Below are positions 17,898 through 26,212 of a stretch of DNA of 64,000 bases, piece after piece; position 1 is the stretch's first letter, and the number at the start of each line of letters is the position of its first letter. The notes beneath the pieces were generated by a model. That model ran no database searches. It was not told the origin of the DNA and saw only the letters and a program-made list of their open reading frames with translations. The translations under genes and the position numbers were made by a program. The DNA is from Chromobacterium amazonense (GTDB lineage: Bacteria > Pseudomonadota > Gammaproteobacteria > Burkholderiales > Chromobacteriaceae), in NCBI RefSeq assembly GCF_001855565.1, contig NZ_MKCR01000003.1:186001-250000 (forward strand), written 5' to 3'.

Positions 17898-18773
17898 ATG
17901 AATCGACTCAACTACCATCATCTGTATTACTTCTGGTCGGTGGCCAGCGAGGGGCACCTCACCCGGGCCGCCGAGCGCTTGCATGTTTCGCAATCGGCGT
18001 TGTCCGCGCAAATCCGCCAGCTGGAAGAGCAGCTGGGCCAGCCGCTGTTTCTGCGCGAAGGCCGCAAACTGCAATTGACCGAACTGGGCGCGGTGGTGAT
18101 GCGTTACGCCGAGGAGATTTTTGCCCTGGGCAACGAGCTGCTGGCCAGCGCGGCGTCCAGCGAAGGCAGCGGCGGCACCTTGCGCATCGGCAGCGTGGCG
18201 ACCTTGTCGCGCAATTTCCAGGATTGGTTTCTGCAGCCGGTGCTGCGCCAGCAACAGGTGCGGCTGGTGCTGGAAGCGGGCAGCCTGGAGGAGTTGCTGG
18301 CCAGGCTGAAGGCGCACGAGCTGGACGTGGTGCTGTCGAATCGGCCGGTGCTGGCCGATGACAAGCAATCGTGGCGCTGCCGCACCCTGGCGCGCCAGCC
18401 CGTGGTGCTGGTGGGGCCGCCGCTGGAGATGGGGCGGGATTTCCAGATCGAGCGCGATCTGACGCGCCTGCCTTTGCTGGTGCCCAGCCGCAAGAGCGAG
18501 GTCCGCCTGCGCTTCGACCTGTTGTGCGAGGAAATGGCTTGGAAACCGCAGATACGGGCCGAAGTGGACGACATGGCCATGCTGCGTCTGTTGGCGCGCG
18601 ACGCGGGTGGCGTGGCGCTGCTGCCCGCCATCGTGGTGCGCGACGAGCTGGAGAAAGGTTTGCTGCAGCAGTATTGCCTGGTGCCTGAGGTAGAAGAAAC
18701 GTTTTATGCCATTACCGTGCAGCGGCGCTATCTGTCGCCGCTGTTGACGCAATTGCTGCGCGAGGTGGAATGA
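17898..18773 (+). CDS. LysR-family regulator divergent from dabBA (NhaR-like)
   Basis: A 291-aa LysR-type transcriptional regulator. The winged HTH is in residues 5-65 (HLYYFWSVASEGHLTRAAERLHVSQSALSAQIRQLEEQLG), followed by a periplasmic-binding-like effector domain (LRIGSVATLSRNFQ.., LVPSRKSEVRLRF). The N-terminal NYHHLYYFWSVASEG is typical of the NhaR branch. LysR regulators usually control the divergent neighbour, so it probably responds to bicarbonate or CO2 status and regulates dabB-dabA-DUF6671. The AT-rich 17802-17897 region would hold its binding sites. Confidence 0.85.
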   Translation: MNRLNYHHLYYFWSVASEGHLTRAAERLHVSQSALSAQIRQLEEQLGQPLFLREGRKLQLTELGAVVMRYAEEIFALGNELLASAASSEGSGGTLRIGSVATLSRNFQDWFLQPVLRQQQVRLVLEAGSLEELLARLKAHELDVVLSNRPVLADDKQSWRCRTLARQPVVLVGPPLEMGRDFQIERDLTRLPLLVPSRKSEVRLRFDLLCEEMAWKPQIRAEVDDMAMLRLLARDAGGVALLPAIVVRDELEKGLLQQYCLVPEVEETFYAITVQRRYLSPLLTQLLREVE

Positions 18774-18832
18774 GTTCGCAATGTCAAACGCATTTCGGAT
18801 AGGATGCGGATTCCTGCTTGTGGAGACAGACT

Positions 18833-19804
18833 ATGCGTTTGACTAAAATCATGCATGTTGCGATAGGCATGCTTTTCGCCTGCTGCGCTTCCTTTACGCT
18901 GGCTGCGGGCTTGCGGCTGCTTGATATTCCAGCCACCAAAACGATTCCGGCATTGAAGGCGGCGATTTGGTCTCCGTGTTCAAAGCAGCCGGAGAGCAGC
19001 CAGGTCGCAGCCTTCATGGTGAGCGCCAGTCGCAATTGTCCTTTGGATGTCGATAAGCTGCCCCTGATCGTGATTTCTCACGGTTTTACCGGCAGCATGT
19101 ACAGCCATCATGACAGCGCGGAAGCTTTGGCTGATAACGGATTCCTAGTGGTGTCCCTCAACCACACCGGGGATAGCGGGATGAGTATGAAGTACCCTTG
19201 GGACATGTTGGCTTTTGAAAGACGGCCAATCGAGATCAAAAGGGTGATTGACTATATGCTGGGCGAGGCGACCGAAGCCTCGCGAATCGATTCCTCCAGG
19301 ATAGGCGTCATGGGTTTCTCGCGCGGCGGCTTTACGTCCTTGGTCATTGCGGGCGGCGAGCCAGATTTTGCCGGTTCGGAAGTGCGCTGCAAGATGGATC
19401 GTCCGCTGTGCCGACAGCTTGAGCAAGAGGCCAGGGGAACCCGCCAATGGGTGCGCGACGATAGAGTCAAGGCTGCCGCAGCGCTTGATCCGCTGAATGC
19501 TTTTCCGAGTGCCGCCAATCTTGCAGGCATCAAAATTCCCGTGTTTCTGTGGATTTCGGAGAAGGGCGGTGATGGCGTAGAACCGGACACGGAGGCCAAG
19601 CTGCATAAACTGCTGCCAACCTTGCGCGATTACAAAGTACTGCAAAACGCGGGCCACTTTGCCTTCCTTGCGCCATGCGCGGAGGCGCTGGTCAAGGAAG
19701 AGCCGGAAATCTGCCAAGACGCGCCAGGTTTTGACCGAACGGCATTTCATCATGATTTGAATGCTTCGTTGGTGGCTTTTTTCCGGACCGCCCTGATGCC
19801 ATAG
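18833..19804 (+). CDS. secreted alpha/beta hydrolase (dienelactone/PAF-acetylhydrolase-like)
   Basis: A 323-aa protein with a signal peptide (MRLTKIMHVAIGMLFACCAS, cleavage near LAAG). The fold shows LPLIVISHGFTGSMYSHHDSAEALADNGFLVVSLNHTG, a nucleophile elbow GFSRGG, an acidic residue in the WISEKGGDGVEP region and His in QNAGHFAFL. The organisation resembles predicted dienelactone hydrolases and bacterial PAF-acetylhydrolase/chlorophyllase-type esterases. The substrate is unknown. ATG 18833 follows a GGAGA ribosome site. Confidence 0.78.
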   Translation: MRLTKIMHVAIGMLFACCASFTLAAGLRLLDIPATKTIPALKAAIWSPCSKQPESSQVAAFMVSASRNCPLDVDKLPLIVISHGFTGSMYSHHDSAEALADNGFLVVSLNHTGDSGMSMKYPWDMLAFERRPIEIKRVIDYMLGEATEASRIDSSRIGVMGFSRGGFTSLVIAGGEPDFAGSEVRCKMDRPLCRQLEQEARGTRQWVRDDRVKAAAALDPLNAFPSAANLAGIKIPVFLWISEKGGDGVEPDTEAKLHKLLPTLRDYKVLQNAGHFAFLAPCAEALVKEEPEICQDAPGFDRTAFHHDLNASLVAFFRTALMP

Positions 19805-19860
19805 GGCCTGCAGCCGCTTAACCGGCCCAAAGCCGGCCCATGGGCCAAGCGGGAAAATCG

Positions 19861-20655
19861 CTAGTCCGAAATGCTCTCATGCGCTCCAGCGTCGCCGCGT
19901 TTCCAGTAGCCGGCCACGCGCATCCGCTCCTTATCCAGCCCTTGCGCCAGCAAGTGCTTGTGCAGCGGGCGCATTTCGCCGCTTTCCCCCGCGGCCCAGA
20001 CATAGCCTTCGCCAGCGGGCAGGGCAGACTGCGCGATGGCTTGCAGCAGATCCTGCCCGCGTTTGCGGTAACGCCAGACGATTTCGATGCCGGCCGGGGC
20101 GGCAAGCGGCAGCCGGCCATCCTCGTCGTCCACCAATATCCACGCTTGCCCGCGGGCGCCGGCCGGCAATGTTTCCAGTCTCCGGGCGATGGCCGGCAGC
20201 GCCGATTCGTCGCCTATCAGCCAATGCCAGTCAAAGCCGGTCGGCACCACGCGCGAGCCGCGCGGGCCGCCTATGCCCAGGTAGTCGCCAGGTTTGGCAT
20301 TCGCCGCCCACTGCGCGGCGACGCCGCCGGCGTGCACCACAAAGTCGATATCCAGTTCGCCCTTGGCCGCATCGTAACGGCGCGGGGTGTAGTCGCGCAT
20401 GGCCGGCTTGGGCCTATCCGCTGGAAAGCTCATGCCGCTCTCGCCGATGACGGGCGCGGCCGGCATGGTTTCGCCGGAAGCGGGGAAGAACAGCTTGACA
20501 TGGTCGTCGAAGGAGGCTGAGACAAATCCTTCCAGGTCGTCGCCGCTCAGGGTGATCCGCAGCATGGCGGGCGTCAGCCGCGTTACCCGGCTGACTTGCA
20601 GCAAGCGGAAGCGAGTGGCGTGGCGCAGTTTTTGTATCGTCAGATCTTGAGTCAT
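19861..20655 (-). CDS. yqjH: siderophore-interacting ferric-chelate reductase (YqjH/ViuB-like)
   Basis: A 264-aa siderophore-interacting protein. The N-terminal FAD-binding barrel contains MRDYTPRRYDAAKGELDIDFVVH (RxYTPR flavin motif) and GIGGPRGS. The C-terminal NAD(P)H-like domain has WLIGDESALPAIARRLE and YVWAAGESGEMR. Such enzymes reduce ferric siderophores to release iron in the cytoplasm. It follows the PadR-type gene with a 10-base gap, and the pairing mirrors E. coli yqjI/yqjH, where YqjI represses yqjH. Here the two are in one operon rather than divergent. Confidence 0.82.
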   Translation of the reverse strand: MTQDLTIQKLRHATRFRLLQVSRVTRLTPAMLRITLSGDDLEGFVSASFDDHVKLFFPASGETMPAAPVIGESGMSFPADRPKPAMRDYTPRRYDAAKGELDIDFVVHAGGVAAQWAANAKPGDYLGIGGPRGSRVVPTGFDWHWLIGDESALPAIARRLETLPAGARGQAWILVDDEDGRLPLAAPAGIEIVWRYRKRGQDLLQAIAQSALPAGEGYVWAAGESGEMRPLHKHLLAQGLDKERMRVAGYWKRGDAGAHESISD

Positions 20656-20665
20656 ATGGCGCTCC

Positions 20666-21265
20666 TTAGGATTGGGCTTGGCCGATGATCTCGGCGGTGG
20701 CGCGTTGCAGAATGGCGGCGATGCGGCGCTGTTCTTCGGCGTCGGCGTGATCGCGCAGCAGCAGCGCATGTTTGAGGGCGCGGCGCGCTTCTATCATTTC
20801 CTTGGTCCAGCCGGCGGCGCCGTCTTCGCCTATTTCCTCGCCGGCATAAGCGCGGCGCGCCAGCTCCATCTTGCGGCCGATATGGCGCAGCTTGGCCAGC
20901 ATCAGTTCCACATGCTCTTTTTGCTCCGCCAGCCGATTCTGGCCCGGCTGGGAGATGGAGTAGCACTTGCGGTTGCCGCTGGCGGCCACCGTCACCTGGC
21001 CCAGTTCTTCCAGATAGGTCAGCGCCGGGTAAACCATGCCTGGGCTGGGGCTGTAATAGCCGTTGGAGCGGCTGGCCAGCTCTTTGATCAGCTCATAGCC
21101 GTGAGCCGGTCGCTCATTGATCAGCGCCAGCAGCAAAAGCTGCAGATCGTCCGCGCCGAACTTGCGGCCGCGCGTCATTTCGCCGTCGCCGCCGCGGTGG
21201 CCGCGCCCGCCATGGCCACGTCCGAACGCATGCGCGCATAGATTGAAAAGGTGTTTTGCTTTCAT
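20666..21265 (-). CDS. yqjI: PadR-family regulator, YqjI-like with His/Gly-rich N-terminus
   Basis: A 199-aa PadR regulator. Residues 11-29 are rich in His and Gly (HAFGRGHGGRGHRGGDGE), as in the nickel-responsive E. coli YqjI. The PadR winged helix follows (LLALINERPAHGYELIKEL, YYSPSPGMVYPALTYLEELG), then a C-terminal dimerisation helix region. It probably represses itself and the downstream ferric reductase, and is relieved by a metal such as nickel. The operator is likely the palindrome at 21278-21307. The metal assignment rests on the E. coli homologue and is inference here. Confidence 0.82.
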   Translation of the reverse strand: MKAKHLFNLCAHAFGRGHGGRGHRGGDGEMTRGRKFGADDLQLLLLALINERPAHGYELIKELASRSNGYYSPSPGMVYPALTYLEELGQVTVAASGNRKCYSISQPGQNRLAEQKEHVELMLAKLRHIGRKMELARRAYAGEEIGEDGAAGWTKEMIEARRALKHALLLRDHADAEEQRRIAAILQRATAEIIGQAQS

Positions 21266-21277
21266 GGCATCCTTGTT

Positions 21278-21307
21278 TATATCTTAAGATGTAAGTTTTA
21301 AGATATA
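21278..21307. promoter_or_regulatory. palindromic operator upstream of yqjI-yqjH
   Basis: Perfect inverted repeats TATATCTTAA and TTAAGATATA are separated by 10 bases and lie just upstream of the PadR gene, in an otherwise GC-rich area. PadR proteins bind such AT-rich palindromes, so it is a good candidate for autoregulation. Confidence 0.7.
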
Positions 21308-21499
21308 TATCGTAAGAGTGCTTGTCAAGATAAAGCTTGCTTGTGACAGGGCGCTTCCGTTTATGCATGCCTGGCGCTGGCCGGAAGGGCGGGAGGCGAC
21401 TTGAGACGGGAATGGCAAGAGTCGCCTCCCCCGATAAGTCAGACGAGGCAGGCGGCAGGGCCAAAGAAGGGAGGTGCCGATGGCGGCTGAATGAGGACG

Positions 21500-21994
21500 T
21501 TAGCTTCTGCGCGGCACGGCGAGGATGCGCGGCGAGTGGCCACAGTAAGCCAAGAAGCGCGCCAGATCGGCCACCGGCACGCTCAAGGTGGCGGTGTTGA
21601 CCAGCGGGTGACACAGGATGGCGTCCGCGGCCCACAGCGCCTCGTCCACTACAATAGCGACGTGTTGATTGCCGTCGTTGACGGCGGCCAGCAAGGTGAC
21701 CGAGCCCGGCTCCAGGCCCAGGTATTTATTCAGCCGCTCCGGCGAGGCAAAACGCAGGCCTTTGACGCCCAGCATATCGCCCAGGGCCTTGATGTCGACG
21801 CCGGCTTCGGCGGGCACGGCCACCAGAAAGTGACTGCGCCCCTTGGCGTCGCAAAGGAAGAGATTCTTGCATTCCGCGCCGGGCAGCTCAGGGATCACCC
21901 GCGCGGCTTCTTCGCAGGTATAGACCGGCGGATGCTCGAATCGCTGGTAGCGGATTCGCTGCGCATCCAGCAGGCGATACAGGGCATGCTCCAT
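21500..21994 (-). CDS. YbaK/ProX-type aminoacyl-tRNA deacylase (ProXp-ala-like)
   Basis: A 164-aa single-domain trans-editing factor of the prolyl-tRNA-synthetase-associated family. Conserved segments are KNLFLCDAKGRSHFLVAVP, LRFASPERLNKYLGLEPGSVTLLAAVND and CHPLVNTATLSVPVADLARFL. The KNLFL Lys and HPL motif are hallmarks of ProXp-ala, which hydrolyses Ala-tRNA(Pro). The start follows an AGGAGAC site. The substrate is assigned by family resemblance. Confidence 0.82.
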   Translation of the reverse strand: MEHALYRLLDAQRIRYQRFEHPPVYTCEEAARVIPELPGAECKNLFLCDAKGRSHFLVAVPAEAGVDIKALGDMLGVKGLRFASPERLNKYLGLEPGSVTLLAAVNDGNQHVAIVVDEALWAADAILCHPLVNTATLSVPVADLARFLAYCGHSPRILAVPRRS

Positions 21995-22048
21995 GATGAG
22001 TCTCCTGATTCTCTGTCGCTCGAAGCTAGCATGTCTGCCCGGCTGCCG

Positions 22049-22615
22049 TCATCTTACCGTCAGCAATGGGATCACCTGGCGCAGCGCCGCTATCGCCGCG
22101 TCAGGCGAGCCCTCGATCTGAGCGCGGACAATCGCGCCATCTGCCGCAAGCGCCAGCATGCCGGCTTGCCGCGCCTGTTGGTCGCCCTCCGGCAGCAGCG
22201 AAGCTATCGCCTGGCGCATCTCCGTTTTATGGCGCCGGGCCGCATCGGCCACCGCGGCATCGGCGGGGATTTCGCCCAGTCCGTTGATGAAGGCGCAACC
22301 GCGGAAATCCGCGCTGGCGAACCATTCCGCCAAGGCATCCGCCAGCGCTGCCGGACCGGCTTCGGCATGGCGATTCAAGGCATCCTGAAACCACTGCATC
22401 CATAGCTGGTGACGCTGCTGCAGATAAGCCAGGATCAATTCGTTCTTGCTGGGGAAGTGGCGGTAGAAGGTGACTTTGCTGACGCCGGACTCCGCGATGA
22501 CGCGGTCTATGCCACTTGCGCGGATGCCTTCCAGGTAAAACAGGCGGTGGGCGGTGGCAAGAATGCGCTCGCGCGGCGGCAATTCGGCGATGAGGCTGGA
22601 GGCTGGGGTAGGCAT
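22049..22615 (-). CDS. TetR/AcrR-family transcriptional repressor
   Basis: A 188-aa TetR protein with N-terminal HTH ([51 protein letters not shown]) and a variable ligand domain. It is divergent from a DUF1348 gene. Two near-identical palindromes with core GTAGACAG lie in the ~100-base gap, so it very probably represses both itself and the DUF1348 gene. The inducer is unknown. Confidence 0.88.
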   Translation of the reverse strand: MPTPASSLIAELPPRERILATAHRLFYLEGIRASGIDRVIAESGVSKVTFYRHFPSKNELILAYLQQRHQLWMQWFQDALNRHAEAGPAALADALAEWFASADFRGCAFINGLGEIPADAAVADAARRHKTEMRQAIASLLPEGDQQARQAGMLALAADGAIVRAQIEGSPDAAIAALRQVIPLLTVR

Positions 22616-22625
22616 GGCGATGATT

Positions 22626-22643
22626 GTAGACAGATTTGTCTAC
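22626..22643. promoter_or_regulatory. TetR operator 1
   Basis: The palindrome is GTAGACAGATTTGTCTAC with one mismatch between half-sites. It is 10 bases upstream of the TetR start codon and shares the half-site GTAGACAG with operator 2. Confidence 0.8.
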
Positions 22644-22663
22644 TTTGGTATAGGCTCATGCCA

Positions 22664-22683
22664 GGTAGACAGACCTGTCTACC
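22664..22683. promoter_or_regulatory. TetR operator 2
   Basis: The half-sites GGTAGACAG and CTGTCTACC are perfectly complementary around a 2-base centre. It lies on the DUF1348 side of the divergent gap, about 39 bases centre to centre from operator 1. Confidence 0.82.
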
Positions 22684-22714
22684 ATGTCAAAACGCAGCCA
22701 AGGGGAGAAATATT

Positions 22715-23182
22715 TTGGAAAGCCGCCCGCCATTGCCGCCATTCAGTCGTGAAACCGCCATCGAAAAGATCCGCCTGGCCGAGGATGCCTGGAACAGCCG
22801 CGATCCAGCGCGCATCGTGCTGGCCTATAGTCCCGATACCCGCTGGCGCAACCGCGTCGATTTTCCGCAGGGCCGAGCGCAAGCGCAGGCGCTGCTGGAG
22901 CGCAAATGGCGGCGTGAGTTGGATTATCGCTTGATCAAGGAGTTATGGGCCCATGATGGCCATCGCATCGCCGTCCGCTTTGCCTATGAATGGCATGACG
23001 ATGCCGGGCAGTGGTACCGCAGCTATGGCAACGAGAATTGGGCGTTCGCGGCGGATGGTTTGATGACGCATCGCCACGCCAGCATCAACGACCTGCCTAT
23101 TCGCGAGGACGAGCGCAAGTTCTTCTGGCCGCTGGGCCGCCGCCCGGACGGCCATCCCGGGCTGAGCGAATTGGGTTTGTAA
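22715..23182 (+). CDS. DUF1348/NTF2-like (SnoaL-fold) protein
   Basis: A 155-aa member of the DUF1348 nuclear-transport-factor-2-like family, recognised by [52 protein letters not shown] and the C-terminal [30 protein letters not shown]. Biochemical function is not established. No in-frame ATG is placed well; the TTG at 22715 follows an AGGGGAG site by about 8 bases and gives the family N-terminus. Two TetR operators lie just upstream, so it is the probable regulated target. Confidence 0.8.
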   Translation: MESRPPLPPFSRETAIEKIRLAEDAWNSRDPARIVLAYSPDTRWRNRVDFPQGRAQAQALLERKWRRELDYRLIKELWAHDGHRIAVRFAYEWHDDAGQWYRSYGNENWAFAADGLMTHRHASINDLPIREDERKFFWPLGRRPDGHPGLSELGL

Positions 23183-23263
23183 AGCCGGCAACATTCGATG
23201 GACAGGGCAAGGTGTGACTGATTAGTATGAATGCCTTTGGCATTTCCTTGTCTGGAGCTATCC

Positions 23264-24724
23264 ATGCTTGAAACCATCCGTCGGCGCTTCCAGGCGCTGC
23301 AGCCCCAAGCGGATTTCTGTTCCTTGCGCTATGTGGAGGAAGACAATGAGCGCTTGTCCGTCCGTCAGGGGAGGCAGCAGCCGCTGACCCGCCGCCATGA
23401 TCGCGGCGCGATGATCGCCGTGTGCGATGGCGGCGGCTATGGCTACGCCGCCACCGCCGATTTGAGCGAGGCGGGCCTGCGCGCCGCCTTTGAGCGTGCC
23501 CGCGGCTGGGCGCGCGCCACCGCCAGCCATGGCGTGTTCGACTACCGGCAGATTCAACTGCCCAAACCGCAAGGCCGTTATCAGGGCGCGGGCAGCGACG
23601 CCGCGTCCGTGTGGCCGCGCGCTTCGCTGCTGGATCTGCTGCTGAGCGAATCGGCCGCTGCCAAGGGCAACGACAGCCGCGTGGTGGACTGGTCGGCCAG
23701 CCTGTTCCGGCAGGACATCCATCAGTTGTACCTGACTTCCGACGGCGGCGAAGCCGAGCAGCATCTGCGCGCGTTGACGCCGTCCCTGGTGGTGACCGCG
23801 TTTGCCGAGGGCCGGGTGCAAACCCGCAGCCTGGGCGGCCAGTACGGCGGCCTGGGCCGTCAAGGCGGCTTGGACCTGATCGCCGAGGCCGGCCTGCGCG
23901 GCGCGGGCCGCCGCGTGGCAGACGAGGCGCTGCAACTGCTGTACGCGCCTAACTGCCCCAGCGGCAAGATGGATCTGCTGCTGATGCCGGAACAGATGAT
24001 GCTGCAAATCCACGAGAGCATCGGCCATCCGCTGGAGCTGGACCGCATCCTGGGCGATGAGCGCAACTATGCCGGCACCAGCTTTGTCACGCCGGACATG
24101 TTCGGCCATTACCGCTATGGCTCCGAATTGCTGAATGTCACGTTTGATCCCTTGCTGAGAAACGAACTGGCCAGCTATGGCAGGGACGATGACGGCAAGC
24201 CGGCCGAGAAGGTCTGGCTGATCCGAAACGGCATTCTGGAGCGGCCGCTGGGCGGCGACATTTCCGCCGCGCGCGCCCGTCTCAATGGCTTTGCGCTGGA
24301 TGGCGTGGCCAATAGCCGCGCCTGCAACTGGAATCGGGCGCCGATAGACCGCATGGCCAACCTTAACGTGGAGCCGGGCGACCAAAGCCTTGCGCAGCTG
24401 GTGGCCGGCATCGAGCGCGGCGTGCTGATGCAGACCAATGTCAGCTGGTCCATCGACGACTCGCGCAACAAGTTCCAGTTCGGCTGCGAGTGGGGACAAT
24501 TGATCGAGAACGGCGAGCTGAAAGGCGTGGTGCGCAATCCCAACTATCGCGGCATTTCCGCCAATTTCTGGCGCTCGCTGAAGGCGGTAGGCGATGAAAG
24601 CACCTTCAATGTGATGGGTACGCCGTATTGCGGCAAGGGGGAGCCTAACCAGGTGGTGCGAGTGGGGCACGCCTCGCCGGCCTGCGTATTCGGCGACGTG
24701 GACGTATTTGGAGGAGCGGCATGA
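23264..24724 (+). CDS. TldD-family metalloprotease subunit
   Basis: A 486-aa TldD/PmbA-family protein. The zinc-binding signature is present as HESIGH at about residue 250, followed by PLELDRILGDERNYAGTSFV. This is the active subunit of TldD/TldE heterodimers, which unfold and degrade small peptides such as the microcin B17 leader and CcdA. Its stop overlaps the start of the TldE-like gene (ATGA). The pair appears to be a stand-alone two-gene operon. Whether it is the chromosomal housekeeping TldD or a paralogue cannot be told here. Confidence 0.82.
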   Translation: MLETIRRRFQALQPQADFCSLRYVEEDNERLSVRQGRQQPLTRRHDRGAMIAVCDGGGYGYAATADLSEAGLRAAFERARGWARATASHGVFDYRQIQLPKPQGRYQGAGSDAASVWPRASLLDLLLSESAAAKGNDSRVVDWSASLFRQDIHQLYLTSDGGEAEQHLRALTPSLVVTAFAEGRVQTRSLGGQYGGLGRQGGLDLIAEAGLRGAGRRVADEALQLLYAPNCPSGKMDLLLMPEQMMLQIHESIGHPLELDRILGDERNYAGTSFVTPDMFGHYRYGSELLNVTFDPLLRNELASYGRDDDGKPAEKVWLIRNGILERPLGGDISAARARLNGFALDGVANSRACNWNRAPIDRMANLNVEPGDQSLAQLVAGIERGVLMQTNVSWSIDDSRNKFQFGCEWGQLIENGELKGVVRNPNYRGISANFWRSLKAVGDESTFNVMGTPYCGKGEPNQVVRVGHASPACVFGDVDVFGGAA

Positions 24725-26040
24725 TGCGCGCGCATTTGCAAGCATTGGCGGCGGCGCTGAGCGCCCTGCTGCGTGAGGGGGAAGGCTATACCTTGTGGCT
24801 GGAGGCGGAGCGGACCGATTTCGTTCGTTTCAATCACGGCAAGGTCAGGCAAGCGGGAGCGGTGGAGCAGGCGTATCTGGACATGCGGCTGATCCGAGGC
24901 CAGCGTCAGGCCACGCAGCAATTGTCGCTCAGCGGCGGTCCGGATGATATGGCGCTGCTTGAGGCGGCGCTGCCGGAATTGCGCGCTGCTTTGGAGCAAG
25001 TGCAGGATGACCCTTTCCTGCTTTTGAACGAACAGCCGCAAAGCAGCGAGCGCATAGGCCAGCACGCGCTGCCGCCGGCGGAAACCATGGTCGCCGATAT
25101 TCTAGCCGCCGCGGAAGGCCATGATCTGGTGGGCATCCTGGCCAGCGGCCAGATGAGCTTCGGCTTCGCCAACCATCTGGGCCAGTTCAACTGGCAGCAA
25201 GGCGAGAGCTGGAATTTCGACTGGAGCCTGTATTCGCATGGCGACAAGGCGGTCAAGCGCAGCCAGGCCGGCACGGCTTGGGACGGCGCGGCGCTGCGCG
25301 GCGTCATCGACGAGGCGGCTGGGCAATTGGAGTGGCTGAAGCTGCCGGCAAAGACGCTGGAGCCGGGCGAGTATCGCGCTTACTTCACGCCCAGCGCGCT
25401 GGGCGCGCTGCTGAACATGCTGAACTGGGGCGGGGTGTCGGAAAAAGAAGTCCGCAGCAAGCGCAGTCCGCTGCTGAAGCTGGCGGAGGGCGAGGTCAAA
25501 CTGTCGCCGCTGGTGCATCTGGCGGAGGCGGGAGGCGAGGGCTTGTCGCCCTTGTTCCAGCGCGAAGGCTTCATCCGGCCGGAGCGCGTGGAATTGATCT
25601 CCGGCGGCGAGCACCGCAACAGCCTGATCGACCCGCGCAGCGCGCGCGAGTATGGCCTGCAGCCCAATACGGGCAGCATGGAGTTTGCCGAGGCCATGCA
25701 GCTGCAAGCCGGCGATCTGCCGCGCGACCAGGCGCTGCAGGCGCTGGGCACCGGCGTCTACCTGTCCAATCTGTGGTATCTGAACTTTTCCGACCGCTCG
25801 GCTTGCCGCATAACCGGCATGACCCGCTTTGCCTGCTTCTGGGTGGAAGACGGCAAGATCGTCGCGCCGCTGGGCGTGATGCGCTTCGACGATAGCCTGT
25901 TCAGCCTGCTGGGCGAGCAGCTGGAGGCGCTGACGGCCGAGCGCGAACTGCTGGTGGATGCCGGCAGCTACGGCGGACGCGCCACGCAGAGCAAGCTGCT
26001 GCCCGGCGCCTTGGTCAAATCCTTGCGTTTCAGTCTGTAA
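24721..26040 (+). CDS. TldE/PmbA-family partner subunit
   Basis: A 439-aa PmbA/TldE-like protein, the non-catalytic partner. It lacks an HExxxH motif but has the family C-terminal features (YLSNLWYLNFSDRSACRITGMTRFACFWVEDGKIVAPLGVMRFDDSLF). It overlaps the TldD-like gene by 4 bases, which implies coupled translation in a fixed ratio, as expected for a heterodimer. No precursor-peptide gene is visible next to the pair. Confidence 0.8.
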   Translation: MMRAHLQALAAALSALLREGEGYTLWLEAERTDFVRFNHGKVRQAGAVEQAYLDMRLIRGQRQATQQLSLSGGPDDMALLEAALPELRAALEQVQDDPFLLLNEQPQSSERIGQHALPPAETMVADILAAAEGHDLVGILASGQMSFGFANHLGQFNWQQGESWNFDWSLYSHGDKAVKRSQAGTAWDGAALRGVIDEAAGQLEWLKLPAKTLEPGEYRAYFTPSALGALLNMLNWGGVSEKEVRSKRSPLLKLAEGEVKLSPLVHLAEAGGEGLSPLFQREGFIRPERVELISGGEHRNSLIDPRSAREYGLQPNTGSMEFAEAMQLQAGDLPRDQALQALGTGVYLSNLWYLNFSDRSACRITGMTRFACFWVEDGKIVAPLGVMRFDDSLFSLLGEQLEALTAERELLVDAGSYGGRATQSKLLPGALVKSLRFSL

Positions 26041-26212
26041 AACCGCACGCCGGCCGCGGCGGCGATCATGGCAATGAGCATGACGTTGCCGCGGCATCGT
26101 GTTAAAGTGAAACACTATTTTCCGGCCTTCGCCGCAATGGCGAATGTAGTATACGGCGGCGTGGCAGTGCTTGAAATCGGCCGCGTCGCGACATCGAATC
26201 AAGGAATACGCT

